Shown here piece by piece: positions 50,567-60,341 of a stretch of 64,000 nt of DNA (within the stretch, counting starts at the first letter, position 1; each line of letters begins with the position of its first letter). The notes below the pieces were generated by a model. The model did no database searches and was not told the DNA's origin. It worked only from the letters and a program-made list of their open reading frames with translations. Location of the stretch: positions 1 to 64,000 of the forward strand of contig JAGDBO010000001.1 in assembly GCA_017959005.1 (NCBI GenBank), written 5' to 3'. Source of the DNA: Bacteroidales bacterium. Lineage in GTDB: Bacteria; Bacteroidota; Bacteroidia; Bacteroidales; UBA932. The translations under genes were made by a program, and so were the position numbers.

Positions 50567-52140
50567 TGGATGTTCTTGATATGAACAACTACAAGATCGA
50601 GAAGCTGCCGAAGATGCAAAAATCCGGCTTTGAGCGGACTATGCAGCGCTTCGGCGGGCCTCTCGCCATCTTGGTGTTCATCCTCCTTTATTATGTTGTA
50701 AAAATTCCTTTCCTGGAGAATCTGGACACGGAGTCGCTCTCCGGAAGTGCACTCAAGCGTTTTAACGAACTCGGTCTGGTTCAGTTTATTAGGGCCAACT
50801 ATGCAATGCTGGCCATCTTTGTGGCAGCCATAATCCTCTGGATTACCGAGGCTGTTCCAAACTACCTCACCTCACTGATCGTTATCCTGGGCATTGTGCT
50901 TACCGGAATTACCACGGACAAGACTGCGTACGCTCAGTTGGGTCACCCTGTAATGTGGCTGAACATACTCTCGTTCGTTCTCGCCTCAATGCTGGTTAAA
51001 ACCCAGGTAGCCAAGCGTTTTGCTCTATGGTTCGTACTCAAGTTCGGAAAGAATGCCGGCGGAATCATATTCAGTTTCATCATCATCAATCTGGTGCTTT
51101 CTGCCTTTATCTCTGCAACTACTGCAAAGGCTGCCATTCTGCTCCCGATTATGATGGTAATCTGTGCAATATATGGCGCCACCGGAGGAGAGAAGAGAAA
51201 CAACTTTGGACGTAACCTCATGTTACAGAACCTCTTCCAGATTAACCTGGGAGCCAACGCCTTCCTTACCGGTTCCGGAGCAACCCTGCTTGCAGGCTCA
51301 CTCATTGCCGGTGCAATTGGCCTTGGTTCATTCAGTTATCAGGATTGGTTCAAGTGCGCCTTCCCTATGAGCGTGCTCCTTATCTTCATTGGTTGGTTTA
51401 TTGGTACAAAAGTTATTTTCCCAATGAAGAAAGATGAGAAAAAGCCTCAGATTCCGGGAGGTATGGAGAGGTTGAAGACAGAGTTGGATGCTATGGGTAA
51501 GATGAAGGGAGAGGAGTTCAGAGCAATTGCAATTTTCCTCTGTGTGCTCATACTTTGGGCAACGGACAAACAGCACGGAATCAACCAGACAGCAGTGGCA
51601 TTCATCGGAGCCGTTGTGGCTCTTATGCCAAAGATCGGCGTTGTCAAGTGGAATGACGTAGATATCCCTTGGCACCTGCTGCTCTTCTCCGCCGGCGCCT
51701 ATACCCTCGGTGCGGGTCTGGATGCAACGGGACTTCCGGGCACTGCGGTAAATGCTGCCTTTGCATCTATCGGGATAACTGCAAGCACGCCGTATTGGGC
51801 TCTGTATATGATACTTACAAGCACCATGCTTTTAAGTGCCCTCATATTCCAAAGTAAGACCATGCAGACACTTATCTTTGTACCTATCGCTATAGGTGTT
51901 GCGCAGAGTTTCAACTATCCGGTTATGAGTTTGGCCTTCCCGATAGCGATGCTTGTAGGCCACGTATATGTGCTGCCATTTAACAGCAAGCCTGCGGCAC
52001 TGCTCTATACCACAAACCAATACAGCTGGAGCGATACCTTTAAGTTCGGTATCACAATGATGTTTATCAGCTGGCTGGTAATTCTGCTTTGGGGACAGAC
52101 CGTTCTGCATTGGTTCGGTTACACCCCGGGATTTTTCTAA
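50566..52140 (+). CDS. SLC13/DASS-family anion transporter
   Basis: 524 residues with about twelve hydrophobic segments. The SLC13 pattern is visible: AIILWITEAVPNYLTSLIVILGIVL (early helix pair), FSFIIINLVLSAFISATTAKAAILLPIM (SNT-like motif region, here SATTAK), LFSAGAYTLGAGLDATGL (second repeat) and FQSKTMQTLIFVPIAIGV (second SNT-like site). Transporters of this type move di- or tricarboxylates, sulfate or phosphate with sodium. In this operon phosphate or a phosphate ester is an attractive substrate but a C4-dicarboxylate is just as possible from sequence. Coupled to the CYTH gene by a 1-nt overlap. Confidence 0.88.
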   Translation: MDVLDMNNYKIEKLPKMQKSGFERTMQRFGGPLAILVFILLYYVVKIPFLENLDTESLSGSALKRFNELGLVQFIRANYAMLAIFVAAIILWITEAVPNYLTSLIVILGIVLTGITTDKTAYAQLGHPVMWLNILSFVLASMLVKTQVAKRFALWFVLKFGKNAGGIIFSFIIINLVLSAFISATTAKAAILLPIMMVICAIYGATGGEKRNNFGRNLMLQNLFQINLGANAFLTGSGATLLAGSLIAGAIGLGSFSYQDWFKCAFPMSVLLIFIGWFIGTKVIFPMKKDEKKPQIPGGMERLKTELDAMGKMKGEEFRAIAIFLCVLILWATDKQHGINQTAVAFIGAVVALMPKIGVVKWNDVDIPWHLLLFSAGAYTLGAGLDATGLPGTAVNAAFASIGITASTPYWALYMILTSTMLLSALIFQSKTMQTLIFVPIAIGVAQSFNYPVMSLAFPIAMLVGHVYVLPFNSKPAALLYTTNQYSWSDTFKFGITMMFISWLVILLWGQTVLHWFGYTPGFF

Positions 52141-52161
52141 AACATTAAAAACAACGGCATT

Positions 52162-52791
52162 ATGACAATTGAATGGAATTTTATACTTAGAATCTTCATA
52201 GCTGGACTTCTAGGCGGATTAATAGGATTTGAAAGAGAGATGAGAGCAAAAGAGGCGGGTTTGAGAACTCACTTTGTTGTGGCTCTGGGCTCGGCACTTT
52301 TTATGGTTGTTTCTCAATACGCTTTTGGGGATACCACTTATGACAGAGCGCGTGTTGCTGCGCAGGTAGTTTCCGGTATCGGTTTCATAGGTGCCGGTGT
52401 TATTATCTTCCAGAAGAATGCGGTCCGCGGTATCACTACCGCGGCCGGTCTCTGGGTAGCTGCAGCCATTGGACTTACCTGTGGATCAGAGATGTACACG
52501 CTTGCGGTAGCAGCAACTCTTATTACGGTAATCTGCCTGGAGGCAATGCATTTCATCACCCGCAACGTAGGTGAGAAGAACCTTACCATTACGCTCCTTT
52601 CAGAGAGCCAGGAGGATCTTACAAAACTTATCTCTATCATAAAAGAGATGAAACTTGGAGATACAATTCAGAACGTATCAATATCAAGTAACTCCTCCAC
52701 CTTTGAGCTTCATGTAAAACAAAAAGATTACCTGCGAATTGCAGATAATCTTATTGATAAAACCAAAGGACTTAAAGTAGAAATCTCTTAG
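52162..52791 (+). CDS. MgtC/SapB-family membrane protein
   Basis: 209 residues: five membrane helices in the first 140 ([78 protein letters not shown]) with the family's GxERxxxxKxAGLRTH block, then a cytosolic ACT-like tail. MgtC proteins respond to low Mg or phosphate in other bacteria, and Salmonella MgtC has been linked to PhoR and phosphate uptake, which fits the phosphate theme here. It is the last gene of the operon; its 3' end overlaps pgk by 4 nt. Confidence 0.9.
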   Translation: MTIEWNFILRIFIAGLLGGLIGFEREMRAKEAGLRTHFVVALGSALFMVVSQYAFGDTTYDRARVAAQVVSGIGFIGAGVIIFQKNAVRGITTAAGLWVAAAIGLTCGSEMYTLAVAATLITVICLEAMHFITRNVGEKNLTITLLSESQEDLTKLISIIKEMKLGDTIQNVSISSNSSTFELHVKQKDYLRIADNLIDKTKGLKVEIS

Positions 52792-54044
52792 TCCAATATT
52801 GCTTTAATGCCCGGAAGAACCTTGCCTTCAAGGTATTCCAGCATTGCTCCACCACCGGTGGAGACGTAGCTTACTTTGTCTGCATAACCCATCTGGTTAA
52901 CTGCGGCAACGGAGTCGCCTCCACCAACCAGGGTGAAGCAACCCTTCTCCTGAGTAGCCTTTGCAAGAGTCTTTGCAATCTCAAGAGTACCTACAGCAAA
53001 TGACGGCATCTCGAACACACCTATAGGACCGTTCCAAAGAACTGTCTTTGAGTTCATTATTACGCCATCAATCTCTGCAAGGAACTCTGCGCTGCAGTCC
53101 ATTCCTTCCCAACCGTCCGGAATCTGATCAATTGGGCAAACCTGCTTGTTGGCATCGTTCTCAAACTTATCCGCACAAACAACGCTCTTAGGGATATAGA
53201 TCTTAACTCCCTTATCCTCAGCGGCCTTGAGAATATTCAAAGCAACCTGCATCTGGTCATCCTCACAGATGGAGTTACCAATCTTTCCACCCTTTGCCTT
53301 AACGAAGGTAAATGCCATACCTCCTCCAATTACCATATTGTCAACCTTTTCTACAAGGTTCTGAAGAATACCTATCTTGGATGACACCTTAGAACCGCCA
53401 ATGATTGCGGTAACAGGATGTTGCGGATCCTTAACAACTTTATCAATAGCCTTAATCTCTCCCTCCATAATGTAACCGAACATCTTATCATTAGGGAAGT
53501 AGCTTGCTATCAGAGCTGTAGAAGCGTGTGCACGGTGTGCTGTTCCGAATGCGTCATTGATGTAGCAATCTGCGTAAGAAGCAAGATGCTTTGTAAACTC
53601 CTTCTGACTCTCCTTAACCTTTGCCTTTGCAGCCTTCTTCTCTTCTTCTGAAGCATCCTCAGCAAGTCCTCTCGGTTTTCCCTCCTCCTCAGCATAGAAA
53701 CGGAGATTCTCCAAAAGAAGAACTTCACCCATCTTCAGATCTTTTGCCATCTGGTCTGCCTTCATGCAATCCGGGCAGAAGAGAACCTTTACGCCCAGCA
53801 GCTCTTCTACCTTGTAAATGATATGTTTAAGAGAGAACTTCTCATCCACTCCCTTTGGTCTTCCAAGGTGAGACATAAGAATGATGGCTCCGCCGCCATC
53901 CAAAACCTTCTTAATTGTAGGAACCGCTGCACGGATTCTTGTAGCATCCGTAACTTTAAAATCCTTATCCAACGGAACGTTGAAATCTACTCTGGCAATA
54001 ACTTTCTTGCCCTCAAAGTTGTAAGTGTCAATAAACTTCTGCAT
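52788..54044 (-). CDS. pgk: Phosphoglycerate kinase
   Basis: 418 residues from ATG 54044; the frame runs to 54071 but the family begins at [26 protein letters not shown]. Other blocks: [65 protein letters not shown] and [10 protein letters not shown]. It makes ATP from 1,3-bisphosphoglycerate in glycolysis. A charged insertion ([19 protein letters not shown]), seen in many Bacteroidota enzymes, lies near residue 120. Confidence 0.98.
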   Translation of the reverse strand: MQKFIDTYNFEGKKVIARVDFNVPLDKDFKVTDATRIRAAVPTIKKVLDGGGAIILMSHLGRPKGVDEKFSLKHIIYKVEELLGVKVLFCPDCMKADQMAKDLKMGEVLLLENLRFYAEEEGKPRGLAEDASEEEKKAAKAKVKESQKEFTKHLASYADCYINDAFGTAHRAHASTALIASYFPNDKMFGYIMEGEIKAIDKVVKDPQHPVTAIIGGSKVSSKIGILQNLVEKVDNMVIGGGMAFTFVKAKGGKIGNSICEDDQMQVALNILKAAEDKGVKIYIPKSVVCADKFENDANKQVCPIDQIPDGWEGMDCSAEFLAEIDGVIMNSKTVLWNGPIGVFEMPSFAVGTLEIAKTLAKATQEKGCFTLVGGGDSVAAVNQMGYADKVSYVSTGGGAMLEYLEGKVLPGIKAILD

Positions 54045-54068
54045 AATTCTTTTACCAATTTGGACGCG

Positions 54069-54076
54069 CAAAAATA
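54069..54076 (-). promoter_or_regulatory. Promoter -7 box of pgk
   Basis: Minus strand TATTTTTG, 24 nt before the ATG of pgk. Confidence 0.55.
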
Positions 54077-54082
54077 ATAATT

Positions 54083-55129
54083 TTATTGATTTACCATTCT
54101 GGCAAATACGCTGAGCGGTATCACCTTACCAAAGCTGTCCTTAAGGGCCAGCTCTCCACACTCAAAGGCCGGTTGGGCGGAACCCTCTGTTTTTGAAGCA
54201 TTTGAAGGAAGCGCATTAAACGCCTTCTTCAGAATGGTCTCTGCAAGCAGTGCGGAATAACCGTTGGAATAGAGATTCAAAACCACAAAGGAATGTTCTT
54301 TTGCCACAATCTTTGAACACTCCGTAAGCATCTCAAAGAGAAGCTCATCCAACTTCCAGCGCTCTCCGTCCGGACCGTGTCCGTAAGCCGGAGGATCCAG
54401 AATGAGACCGTTGTAATTGTTACCCCTTCTGATTTCACGCTTTACAAACTTAAGCGCGTCATCTATAATCCAGCGAATGTTCTCCAGGTTGCTGAGTGTC
54501 ATATTCTCTTTTGCCCAGTTTACAACCTGTTTTACGGAATCTACGTGCGTCACCTCCGCACCTGCGCAACGTGCTGCAAGTGAGGCTGCTCCCGTGTAAG
54601 CAAAGAGGTTCAGAACCTTGAACGGCTTTGCCTCTGCGCCATCCGGCTGCTGCCTATCCTGTTTCATTTTCAGCGTGCGGACAGTATCATAAATCCAATC
54701 CCAGTTGGAGGCCTGCTCCGGAAATACGCCAACGTGTTTAAAAGAGGTGAGTCCAAGGCGGAGTTTTATGTAAAGCCCATTGTTTGAGAACCTTCCGTGG
54801 CGCATCTGGCTCCATTCTGCGGCCTGTCTCTCCTTACCCTTGTACTCAATTGTCCATCCCTCAGGCATCTTTTTGAGCATCTCCCAGGTTCCCACATCCT
54901 CCTTTCCCGCCTTGCCGAATCCTGCACCCGGATGGAATACGGTGTGAGCCATTTCTCTCCACTTAGCCTCAGACAAGCTCTTAGTCCAAAGCGCTTTAGG
55001 CTCAGGACGCGAGAGTATGAAGGAGCCGAATCTCTCCAACTTGTAACCCTCCCCCGAGTCTATGATTTCATAATCTTTCCAACCGGAAGGGGACTCTATT
55101 GATATGTTATGATTCTCTCTCTCCATCAC
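54083..55129 (-). CDS. Class I SAM-dependent (rRNA-type) methyltransferase
   Basis: 348 residues. The SAM site is [25 protein letters not shown]; the acceptor-side motif is [21 protein letters not shown], a DPPxxG/DPPxY block as in RlmI/RlmK-like RNA methyltransferases. The N-terminal part (about 1-150, with SEAKWREM and [15 protein letters not shown]) is typical of the COG1092 branch. Target base unknown. Its ATG overlaps the lgt stop by 4 nt. Doubled start codon (MM). Confidence 0.88.
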   Translation of the reverse strand: MMERENHNISIESPSGWKDYEIIDSGEGYKLERFGSFILSRPEPKALWTKSLSEAKWREMAHTVFHPGAGFGKAGKEDVGTWEMLKKMPEGWTIEYKGKERQAAEWSQMRHGRFSNNGLYIKLRLGLTSFKHVGVFPEQASNWDWIYDTVRTLKMKQDRQQPDGAEAKPFKVLNLFAYTGAASLAARCAGAEVTHVDSVKQVVNWAKENMTLSNLENIRWIIDDALKFVKREIRRGNNYNGLILDPPAYGHGPDGERWKLDELLFEMLTECSKIVAKEHSFVVLNLYSNGYSALLAETILKKAFNALPSNASKTEGSAQPAFECGELALKDSFGKVIPLSVFARMVNQ

Positions 55130-55995
55130 TTGTTTTCCTGGCGTAAAAGAGGCTTTTTAGCTATATAACTCCAGATTATGATAACAACACCCGCTACCAC
55201 AAAAGGAATACTTAAAAGCTGTCCGTTATTGAGCGCTCTGCCGGCACTCATTGCAACCGCATCACTTCCCTCCTGAGGAAGTTTGAAGTACTCAATGAGG
55301 AATCTCGCTCCAAAGAGAAGGACCAGAAAGAGGCCGAACAAAAAGCCGCGGTAGAGCGGTTTGTTTGGCTCGGATTCCCTCTTCTTGTAGTAGAGAACCA
55401 GCATTATGATTCCTATCAGAAGATATGAGAGAGCCTCATAAAGCTGGGTAGGATGATGCGCCGCAGTCTGGCCGTCCCTGACAAAAATAAAACCCCATGG
55501 AACGGTAGTCTCAAAGCCGTAAATCTCTGAGTTCATGAGATTTCCCAGGCGGATAGCCATACCGGCAAAAGGTATTGCTATAGCCAGACGGTCTACAATC
55601 CAGATGTAATCAATGTTGTACTTCTTGCCATATTTGTGAACATACCACCAAACTCCGAAGAGAATTGCAATTGCACCTCCGTGGCTGGCAAGTCCGCCGT
55701 GCCAAACCTTCAGAATCTCACCCGGATTGGCAAGGTAGAAATCCAGATCATAGAAGAGAACGTGTCCCAGTCTGGCACCCACCAAAGCACAGATCAAAAG
55801 CATATAAAGCATTGGATCCAGGAGTTTTGCAGGCATTCCCTCTCTCTTGTAGAATTTTGAGAAGAGCCAGTAGCCAAAGATAAAGCCGCTCACAAAGAGA
55901 AGGCCGTACCACCTTACCTGGAAGTTTCCAATGGAAAAGATGTAGGGACTTACGTCCCATTTCACGTATAATATGCTTTGAAGTAGTGCTGTCAT
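55126..55995 (-). CDS. lgt: Prolipoprotein diacylglyceryl transferase
   Basis: 289 residues, seven membrane helices. Signature: IRLGNLMNSEIYG (the Lgt R-x-GNxxNxE block), ARLGHVLFYDLDFY, WHGGLASHGGAI and HPTQLYEAL. It moves diacylglyceryl from phosphatidylglycerol to the lipobox cysteine of prelipoproteins, and so is needed for the many lipoproteins of this window. It lies 8 nt after kbl and overlaps the methyltransferase gene. Confidence 0.97.
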   Translation of the reverse strand: MTALLQSILYVKWDVSPYIFSIGNFQVRWYGLLFVSGFIFGYWLFSKFYKREGMPAKLLDPMLYMLLICALVGARLGHVLFYDLDFYLANPGEILKVWHGGLASHGGAIAILFGVWWYVHKYGKKYNIDYIWIVDRLAIAIPFAGMAIRLGNLMNSEIYGFETTVPWGFIFVRDGQTAAHHPTQLYEALSYLLIGIIMLVLYYKKRESEPNKPLYRGFLFGLFLVLLFGARFLIEYFKLPQEGSDAVAMSAGRALNNGQLLSIPFVVAGVVIIIWSYIAKKPLLRQENK

Positions 55996-56003
55996 AACGG
56001 AGT

Positions 56004-57194
56004 CTATTTAAGAACCTTAAGCTCTTTTGCTATCTTGGTGAAGGCGGCAACTGCCTTGTCCAACTGTTTCTTTGAGTGGCCTGCGGAAACCTGAACGCGG
56101 ATTCTTGCAAGATCCTTAGGCACAACAGGATAGTAGAAGCCGACAACATAGATTCCCTCATCCAGAAGTTTTGCAGCCATCTGCTGTGAAAGTTTTGCAT
56201 CATAGAGCATTACGGCGCAGATTGCACTCTGGGTAGGTTTGATGTCAAAGCCCGCCTTTTTCATCTTATCCACAAAGTATGCTGTGTTGGCGTGGAGCTT
56301 GTCCTGCAGTTTGTTGGTCTGGCTCATCATATTGAACATCTCAATACCTGCAGCAGCCACCATCGGAGGGATGGAGTTGGAGAAGAGGTAAGGGCGTGAG
56401 CGCTGTCTTAACATCGCGATAATCTCCTTCTTACCTGTTGTAAATCCGCCCACTGCACCGCCGAATGATTTGCCCAGTGTGCCGGTAAGAATCTCTATCT
56501 TGCCTCTGAGCTTGTAAAGCTCTGTTGTACCTCTTCCTGTCTTGCCTACAACTCCCGCAGAGTGAGACTCATCCACCATTACCATAGCGTTGTACTTCTT
56601 TGCAAGGGCGTAGATTTTATCTACAGGGGCAACGTTGCCGTCCATTGAGAATACGCCGTCCGTAACAATTATTCTGTAGCGCTGTTTCTGAGCCTTCTTA
56701 AGGCACTCCTCCAGCTCCTTCATATCTGCGTTTGCATATCTGTAACGAACAGCTTTGCAGAGTCTTACACCGTCTATGATGGAAGCGTGGTTGAGCGCGT
56801 CAGATATAATTGCATCCTCCTCGTTAAAGAGCGGCTCAAATACTCCGCCGTTGGCGTCAAAGCAGGAGGTGTAAAGGATTGTATCCTCTGTGCCGAAGAA
56901 CTCGGAGATTTTCTTCTCCAACTCCTTCTGCAGATCTCCGGTTCCGCAGATGAATCTTACGGAACTCATTCCGTAACCTCTTGTATCCAAAGCCTTTTTA
57001 GCGGCCTTAATAAGGCGTGGATTGTCTGACAGACCAAGGTAGTTGTTGGCACAGAAGTTCAGAACCTCTTTTCCGCCTGCAACTTTAATGTCCGCTCTCT
57101 GAGGGGAGACAATAACTCTCTCCTCTTTGTACAGGCCGGCCTTTTTAATAGAGCCCAGCTCTGTTTTCAGGTATGATTGAAAATCTTTATACAT
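56004..57194 (-). CDS. kbl: Glycine C-acetyltransferase (2-amino-3-ketobutyrate CoA ligase)
   Basis: 396 residues, the length of KBL. PLP enzyme of the alpha-oxoamine synthase family: NFCANNYLGLSDNP, FICGTGDLQKELEKKISEFFG, DALNHASIIDGVRLCKA, VDESHSAGVVGKTGRGT and the Schiff-base lysine in TGTLGKSFGGA. The sequence follows E. coli Kbl closely through long stretches (for example SDALNHASIIDGVRLCKA), which favours this over serine palmitoyltransferase of the same family. It cleaves 2-amino-3-ketobutyrate to glycine and acetyl-CoA in threonine breakdown. No tdh is nearby. Confidence 0.93.
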   Translation of the reverse strand: MYKDFQSYLKTELGSIKKAGLYKEERVIVSPQRADIKVAGGKEVLNFCANNYLGLSDNPRLIKAAKKALDTRGYGMSSVRFICGTGDLQKELEKKISEFFGTEDTILYTSCFDANGGVFEPLFNEEDAIISDALNHASIIDGVRLCKAVRYRYANADMKELEECLKKAQKQRYRIIVTDGVFSMDGNVAPVDKIYALAKKYNAMVMVDESHSAGVVGKTGRGTTELYKLRGKIEILTGTLGKSFGGAVGGFTTGKKEIIAMLRQRSRPYLFSNSIPPMVAAAGIEMFNMMSQTNKLQDKLHANTAYFVDKMKKAGFDIKPTQSAICAVMLYDAKLSQQMAAKLLDEGIYVVGFYYPVVPKDLARIRVQVSAGHSKKQLDKAVAAFTKIAKELKVLK

Positions 57195-57228
57195 ATTGAT
57201 TTGTTTTTGAGTTTCCGTTTGGCTTTAA

Positions 57229-57236
57229 CAAAAATA
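57229..57236 (-). promoter_or_regulatory. Promoter -7 box of kbl-lgt operon
   Basis: Minus strand TATTTTTG, 34 nt before the kbl ATG. Confidence 0.5.
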
Positions 57237-57254
57237 CGATTTCTGAAAAATAAA

Positions 57255-57267
57255 TGCTAATTTAGCA
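57255..57267. other. Short palindrome between kbl and trxA
   Basis: TGCTAATTTAGCA: 6-bp arms around one central base, in the divergent kbl/trxA control region. It overlaps a TAATTTAG sequence that is one base off a -7 box for trxA. It might be an operator; nothing more can be said. Confidence 0.3.
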
Positions 57268-57306
57268 ACCTGATAATTAAAGTTTTTTTCATTTAAAGTC
57301 ACTGAT

Positions 57307-57624
57307 ATGGAGATTACGGTTGTTGATTCCAATTTCAAAGAGGTTGTTCTTGAGAGCAAACTTCCCGTTATGGTAGATTTTTGGGCTACATGGTGCGGTC
57401 CTTGCCGCATGATTGCCCCAATAGTAGAACAGCTTGCTGCCGAGTATGAAGGACGTGCAGTAATTGCAAAGTGCAACGTAGAGGAGGCAGAAGAGGCCCC
57501 TGTAAACTACGGCATCAGAAACATCCCTACCCTTCTCTTCTTCAAAGATGGAGAGTTGAAGGATAAGATGGTGGGCTCCAATACAAAAGAGGCCATCGAG
57601 GAGAAGTTAAAAGCATTACTATAA
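57307..57624 (+). CDS. trxA: Thioredoxin
   Basis: 105 residues, the standard length of cytoplasmic thioredoxin. Active site WCGPC at Cys30 and Cys33 in VDFWATWCGPCRMIAPIVEQL; the cis-proline is in RNIPTLLFFKDGE. It reduces disulfides of cytosolic proteins with electrons from thioredoxin reductase. It starts 12 nt before the next gene, a barrel protein, so the two may share a message. Confidence 0.97.
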   Translation: MEITVVDSNFKEVVLESKLPVMVDFWATWCGPCRMIAPIVEQLAAEYEGRAVIAKCNVEEAEEAPVNYGIRNIPTLLFFKDGELKDKMVGSNTKEAIEEKLKALL

Positions 57625-57636
57625 ACTAAACATATT

Positions 57637-58236
57637 ATGAAAAGATTTTTAGCAATAGCACTTATTGCAGCTTTTGCAATTGCTGGAACTGCAAATGTTG
57701 CCAAGGCACAGTTTGGTATCAAGGGCGGTATCTATACCACCTCCCTTTCAAAGGTCAACAAGGATTTTAAGGTTAAGGATAACATTGGTTACCAGGCCGG
57801 TATCCTCTACAGCCACCATGTTACTCCGGGCTTTGTAATTCAGCCTGAGTTGCTCTTCATCAACAGAACAGCAACCATTGCTCCTAAAGAGAGCATTCCG
57901 GGTGCTACCAATGAGAAAATTGAACTGCAGTATCTCCAGGTTCCTCTCAGCATCCAGTACGGATTCAATCTGGTTGTGGTAAGGCCTTATGTTCAAGCTG
58001 TTCCATACATCAGCTACGCCATTGGAAAGAACCATAACGCAGGTGCTTGGGATGATCTCAACAGATTCACCGGCGGCGTTGGTCTTGGATTCGGAGCAGA
58101 TCTTTGGAAGTTCCAGTTCAACGTAAGATACAACTGGGATATCTCAAAGGTAGGTGAAGGTGAAAAGGGTACATACAATCAGTGGAAGACTTCCAAGCAG
58201 AAGGGTCTGGAGGTTTCACTCGCCTTCATATTCTAA
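57637..58236 (+). CDS. Outer-membrane beta-barrel (PorT-like) protein
   Basis: 199 residues. Signal peptide to AKAQ. Strands typical of the small barrel family: FGIKGGIYTTSLSKVN, NIGYQAGILYSHHVTPGFVIQPELLFI, IELQYLQVPLSIQYGF, LVVVRPYVQAVPYISYAIG and a terminal SLAFIF. Same family type as the barrel at 27986. Function unknown. Six nt before the polyprenyl synthase gene. Confidence 0.83.
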   Translation: MKRFLAIALIAAFAIAGTANVAKAQFGIKGGIYTTSLSKVNKDFKVKDNIGYQAGILYSHHVTPGFVIQPELLFINRTATIAPKESIPGATNEKIELQYLQVPLSIQYGFNLVVVRPYVQAVPYISYAIGKNHNAGAWDDLNRFTGGVGLGFGADLWKFQFNVRYNWDISKVGEGEKGTYNQWKTSKQKGLEVSLAFIF

Positions 58237-58242
58237 AGAGAA

Positions 58243-59235
58243 ATGACAGATATTGAGGGGGTAAGAGCCTTTCTGGGGGATGATGTAGACCGCTATCGCG
58301 GAGTACTCTATGAAGCTCTCAAGACGGACCGTTCTTACCTTGACAGGGTCAACAAGTATATACTCGGCAACAGGGGAAAGGAGATGAGACCTCTCCTCTC
58401 CCTGTTGGTGGGTAGATGCTGCGGAAATCTTACAGAGGAGAGTTTCCGCTGTGCAGCCGCTTCCGAAATGCTCCACACCGCAACTCTTCTTCACGATGAT
58501 GTTGTAGACCAGGCTACCAAAAGAAGAAACGCTCCAACCGTAGGAGCTCTTTTTACCCCTTATGTTGCCGTTCTTACCGGTGATTATTGGCTTAGCTGCG
58601 TGCTGGCCGTTATTTCGGTACAATGTGACAGAAAGATAATTACGCTCTTTACAGACGCCACAAAAAAACTGAGTGAGGGAGAACTGCTTCAGATAGATAA
58701 GGCGGATAAAATGGATACCACTGAGGAGGATTATTTTATCATCATCTACGGTAAGACGGCCGCTCTTTTTGAAGCAACCGTAAAGTCTGCCGCTTACGCC
58801 GTTAATGCTCCTCAACATGTTCTAGACGGAGTGGGTATGTTTGCTAAATATCTCGGACTCGCTTTCCAAATCAGAGATGATATCTTTGATTACTCTCCAT
58901 CTATGGAGACCGGGAAGAACTTTGGTATTGACCTGAAGGAGAGAAAGATAACGCTGCCTCTTCTGGGCGCATTCAAAAACGCTCCCCAAAAGAGAGCGGA
59001 GATTATCTCCAAGATTAAAGAACTCTCAGAGAAGAGTTGCACTCCGGAAAGAGAGAAAGAGATAGTAGATGAGGTCTTTGCCTTTGTTAATGAAAACAAG
59101 GGAGTAGAGTATGCGCAAGAGGCTGCAAATCACTATCTTACTATGGGTATACGAGGATTGGACGTACTGCCTGATTCTTCGGCTAAAAAGACGCTTATTG
59201 AGTTTGCAGAATTCGTCTGCAGACGGAAAAAATAA
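58243..59235 (+). CDS. Polyprenyl diphosphate synthase
   Basis: 330 residues. All-alpha trans-isoprenyl synthase with both aspartate-rich motifs: LLHDDVVDQATKRRN (DDxxD) and AFQIRDDIFDYS (DDxxD). GKEMRPLLSLLVGR and KTAALFEATVKSAAY fit the long-chain (octaprenyl-type) synthases that make the menaquinone tail. Chain length cannot be read safely. The last 41 nt overlap the convergent amidohydrolase gene. Confidence 0.93.
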   Translation: MTDIEGVRAFLGDDVDRYRGVLYEALKTDRSYLDRVNKYILGNRGKEMRPLLSLLVGRCCGNLTEESFRCAAASEMLHTATLLHDDVVDQATKRRNAPTVGALFTPYVAVLTGDYWLSCVLAVISVQCDRKIITLFTDATKKLSEGELLQIDKADKMDTTEEDYFIIIYGKTAALFEATVKSAAYAVNAPQHVLDGVGMFAKYLGLAFQIRDDIFDYSPSMETGKNFGIDLKERKITLPLLGAFKNAPQKRAEIISKIKELSEKSCTPEREKEIVDEVFAFVNENKGVEYAQEAANHYLTMGIRGLDVLPDSSAKKTLIEFAEFVCRRKK

Positions 59236-60340
59236 TTTTTACAAATACCGGTATTAGAGAATCATCAAAATCAAACGCAGGATTATGAAGCTGCGGGTGG
59301 TTCTCTCCTGCACCTACGTCAAAAAAGGAGGATTGGGTGCTCATCTTTGTAAAGTGCACAAAATCATCACTTCCGTGGGTTCCCTCATAATCTTTCTCAG
59401 TGGCGTAACCCTCCTCCTTTGCAACCTCTTCTATCATCTGAGTAAGTTCTTTGCTATTTACGGTTGCGGGAAAATGGTCTGTGTAAGAGATATTTACAGC
59501 AAGAGAATTTTCTTGCGCCAGTTTTTGGGCCGCTTCTTCTATCTGAGAAACAAGAGATTGCAAGCCTTTGTCCGTCTGGCTTCTTGTAGTAAGAGCAACA
59601 TATCCCTCACCCGGAGTAATGCCGTAATCTTCACTTCCAATGTTGACGTTTACAATGGTGGAGTAGGAGAATATTTTATCAAGAGAGAGAACTCTCTCAA
59701 TAAGACGCATTATTGCAACAGTCGGATTCAGAGCCAGTTGCGGGTCACACGCATGAGAAGGTTTTCCTATGAACTCTATCTTCATTCCCGTGGAGGCCCA
59801 GGCGTAACACTCCGGATAGAGAACTACGCTCTTATATTTTTTGCCCGGCCAGTTGTGAAACGCAATAGCATAATCATAGTGCACCCCCCTCATTTTTAAC
59901 TCCTCAGCCATACGGGCAGCGCCCCTTCCTGTCTCCTCTTCCGGCTGGAAGAGAAGGGTTATCTCACCCTCTCCTAAAAGGCTGCGGTTAAGAGAGATAG
60001 CACGTGCAACAGCGCAGAGAACCGCCATATGTCCGTCATGACCGCAGGAGTGGGCCGCCCCCTCTTTTTGAGAAGAGTATTTAGCCCCGCTTTGCTCTCT
60101 TATCGGAAGGGCATCCAGTTCACATCTTAGAAGAATCCTTGGACCGCTCTCTCCCCCTTTGAAGGTTGCAACAACACCATTGCCGCCCACATTATTTTCC
60201 AGTGTATCAGGATTGCAATCTCTTAAAAACGAGCATACTATCTCCGCCGTCTCCTTTTCATCACCTGATAGGCAGGGACGGCTGTGAATCTTATGACGCA
60301 GCTCTGTAATCTCATTAAGATATTTGTTGATCTCTTCCAT
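59195..60340 (-). CDS. M20D amidohydrolase (IAA-amino acid / hippurate hydrolase type)
   Basis: 381 residues. Metal site motif HSCGHDGHMA, then FQPEEETGRGAARM (Glu pair), AFHNWP and the late GTHGSDDFVHF / GENHPQLHNP ligands; the lid domain starts at GMKIEFIGKPSHA. It removes an N-acyl or amide group from amino acids, possibly N-acetyl-amino acids or peptidoglycan-derived amides. Last gene of the holB operon, 1 nt after trmB. The C-terminus (SVCRRILQTQ) is encoded within the overlap with the polyprenyl synthase gene. Confidence 0.9.
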   Translation of the reverse strand: MEEINKYLNEITELRHKIHSRPCLSGDEKETAEIVCSFLRDCNPDTLENNVGGNGVVATFKGGESGPRILLRCELDALPIREQSGAKYSSQKEGAAHSCGHDGHMAVLCAVARAISLNRSLLGEGEITLLFQPEEETGRGAARMAEELKMRGVHYDYAIAFHNWPGKKYKSVVLYPECYAWASTGMKIEFIGKPSHACDPQLALNPTVAIMRLIERVLSLDKIFSYSTIVNVNIGSEDYGITPGEGYVALTTRSQTDKGLQSLVSQIEEAAQKLAQENSLAVNISYTDHFPATVNSKELTQMIEEVAKEEGYATEKDYEGTHGSDDFVHFTKMSTQSSFFDVGAGENHPQLHNPAFDFDDSLIPVFVKIIFSVCRRILQTQ

Positions 60341-60341
60341 A

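Noticed and set aside
56004-57194. Serine palmitoyltransferase instead of Kbl
   Set aside because: Both belong to the alpha-oxoamine synthases and occur in Bacteroidales, but long stretches match E. coli Kbl almost word for word.
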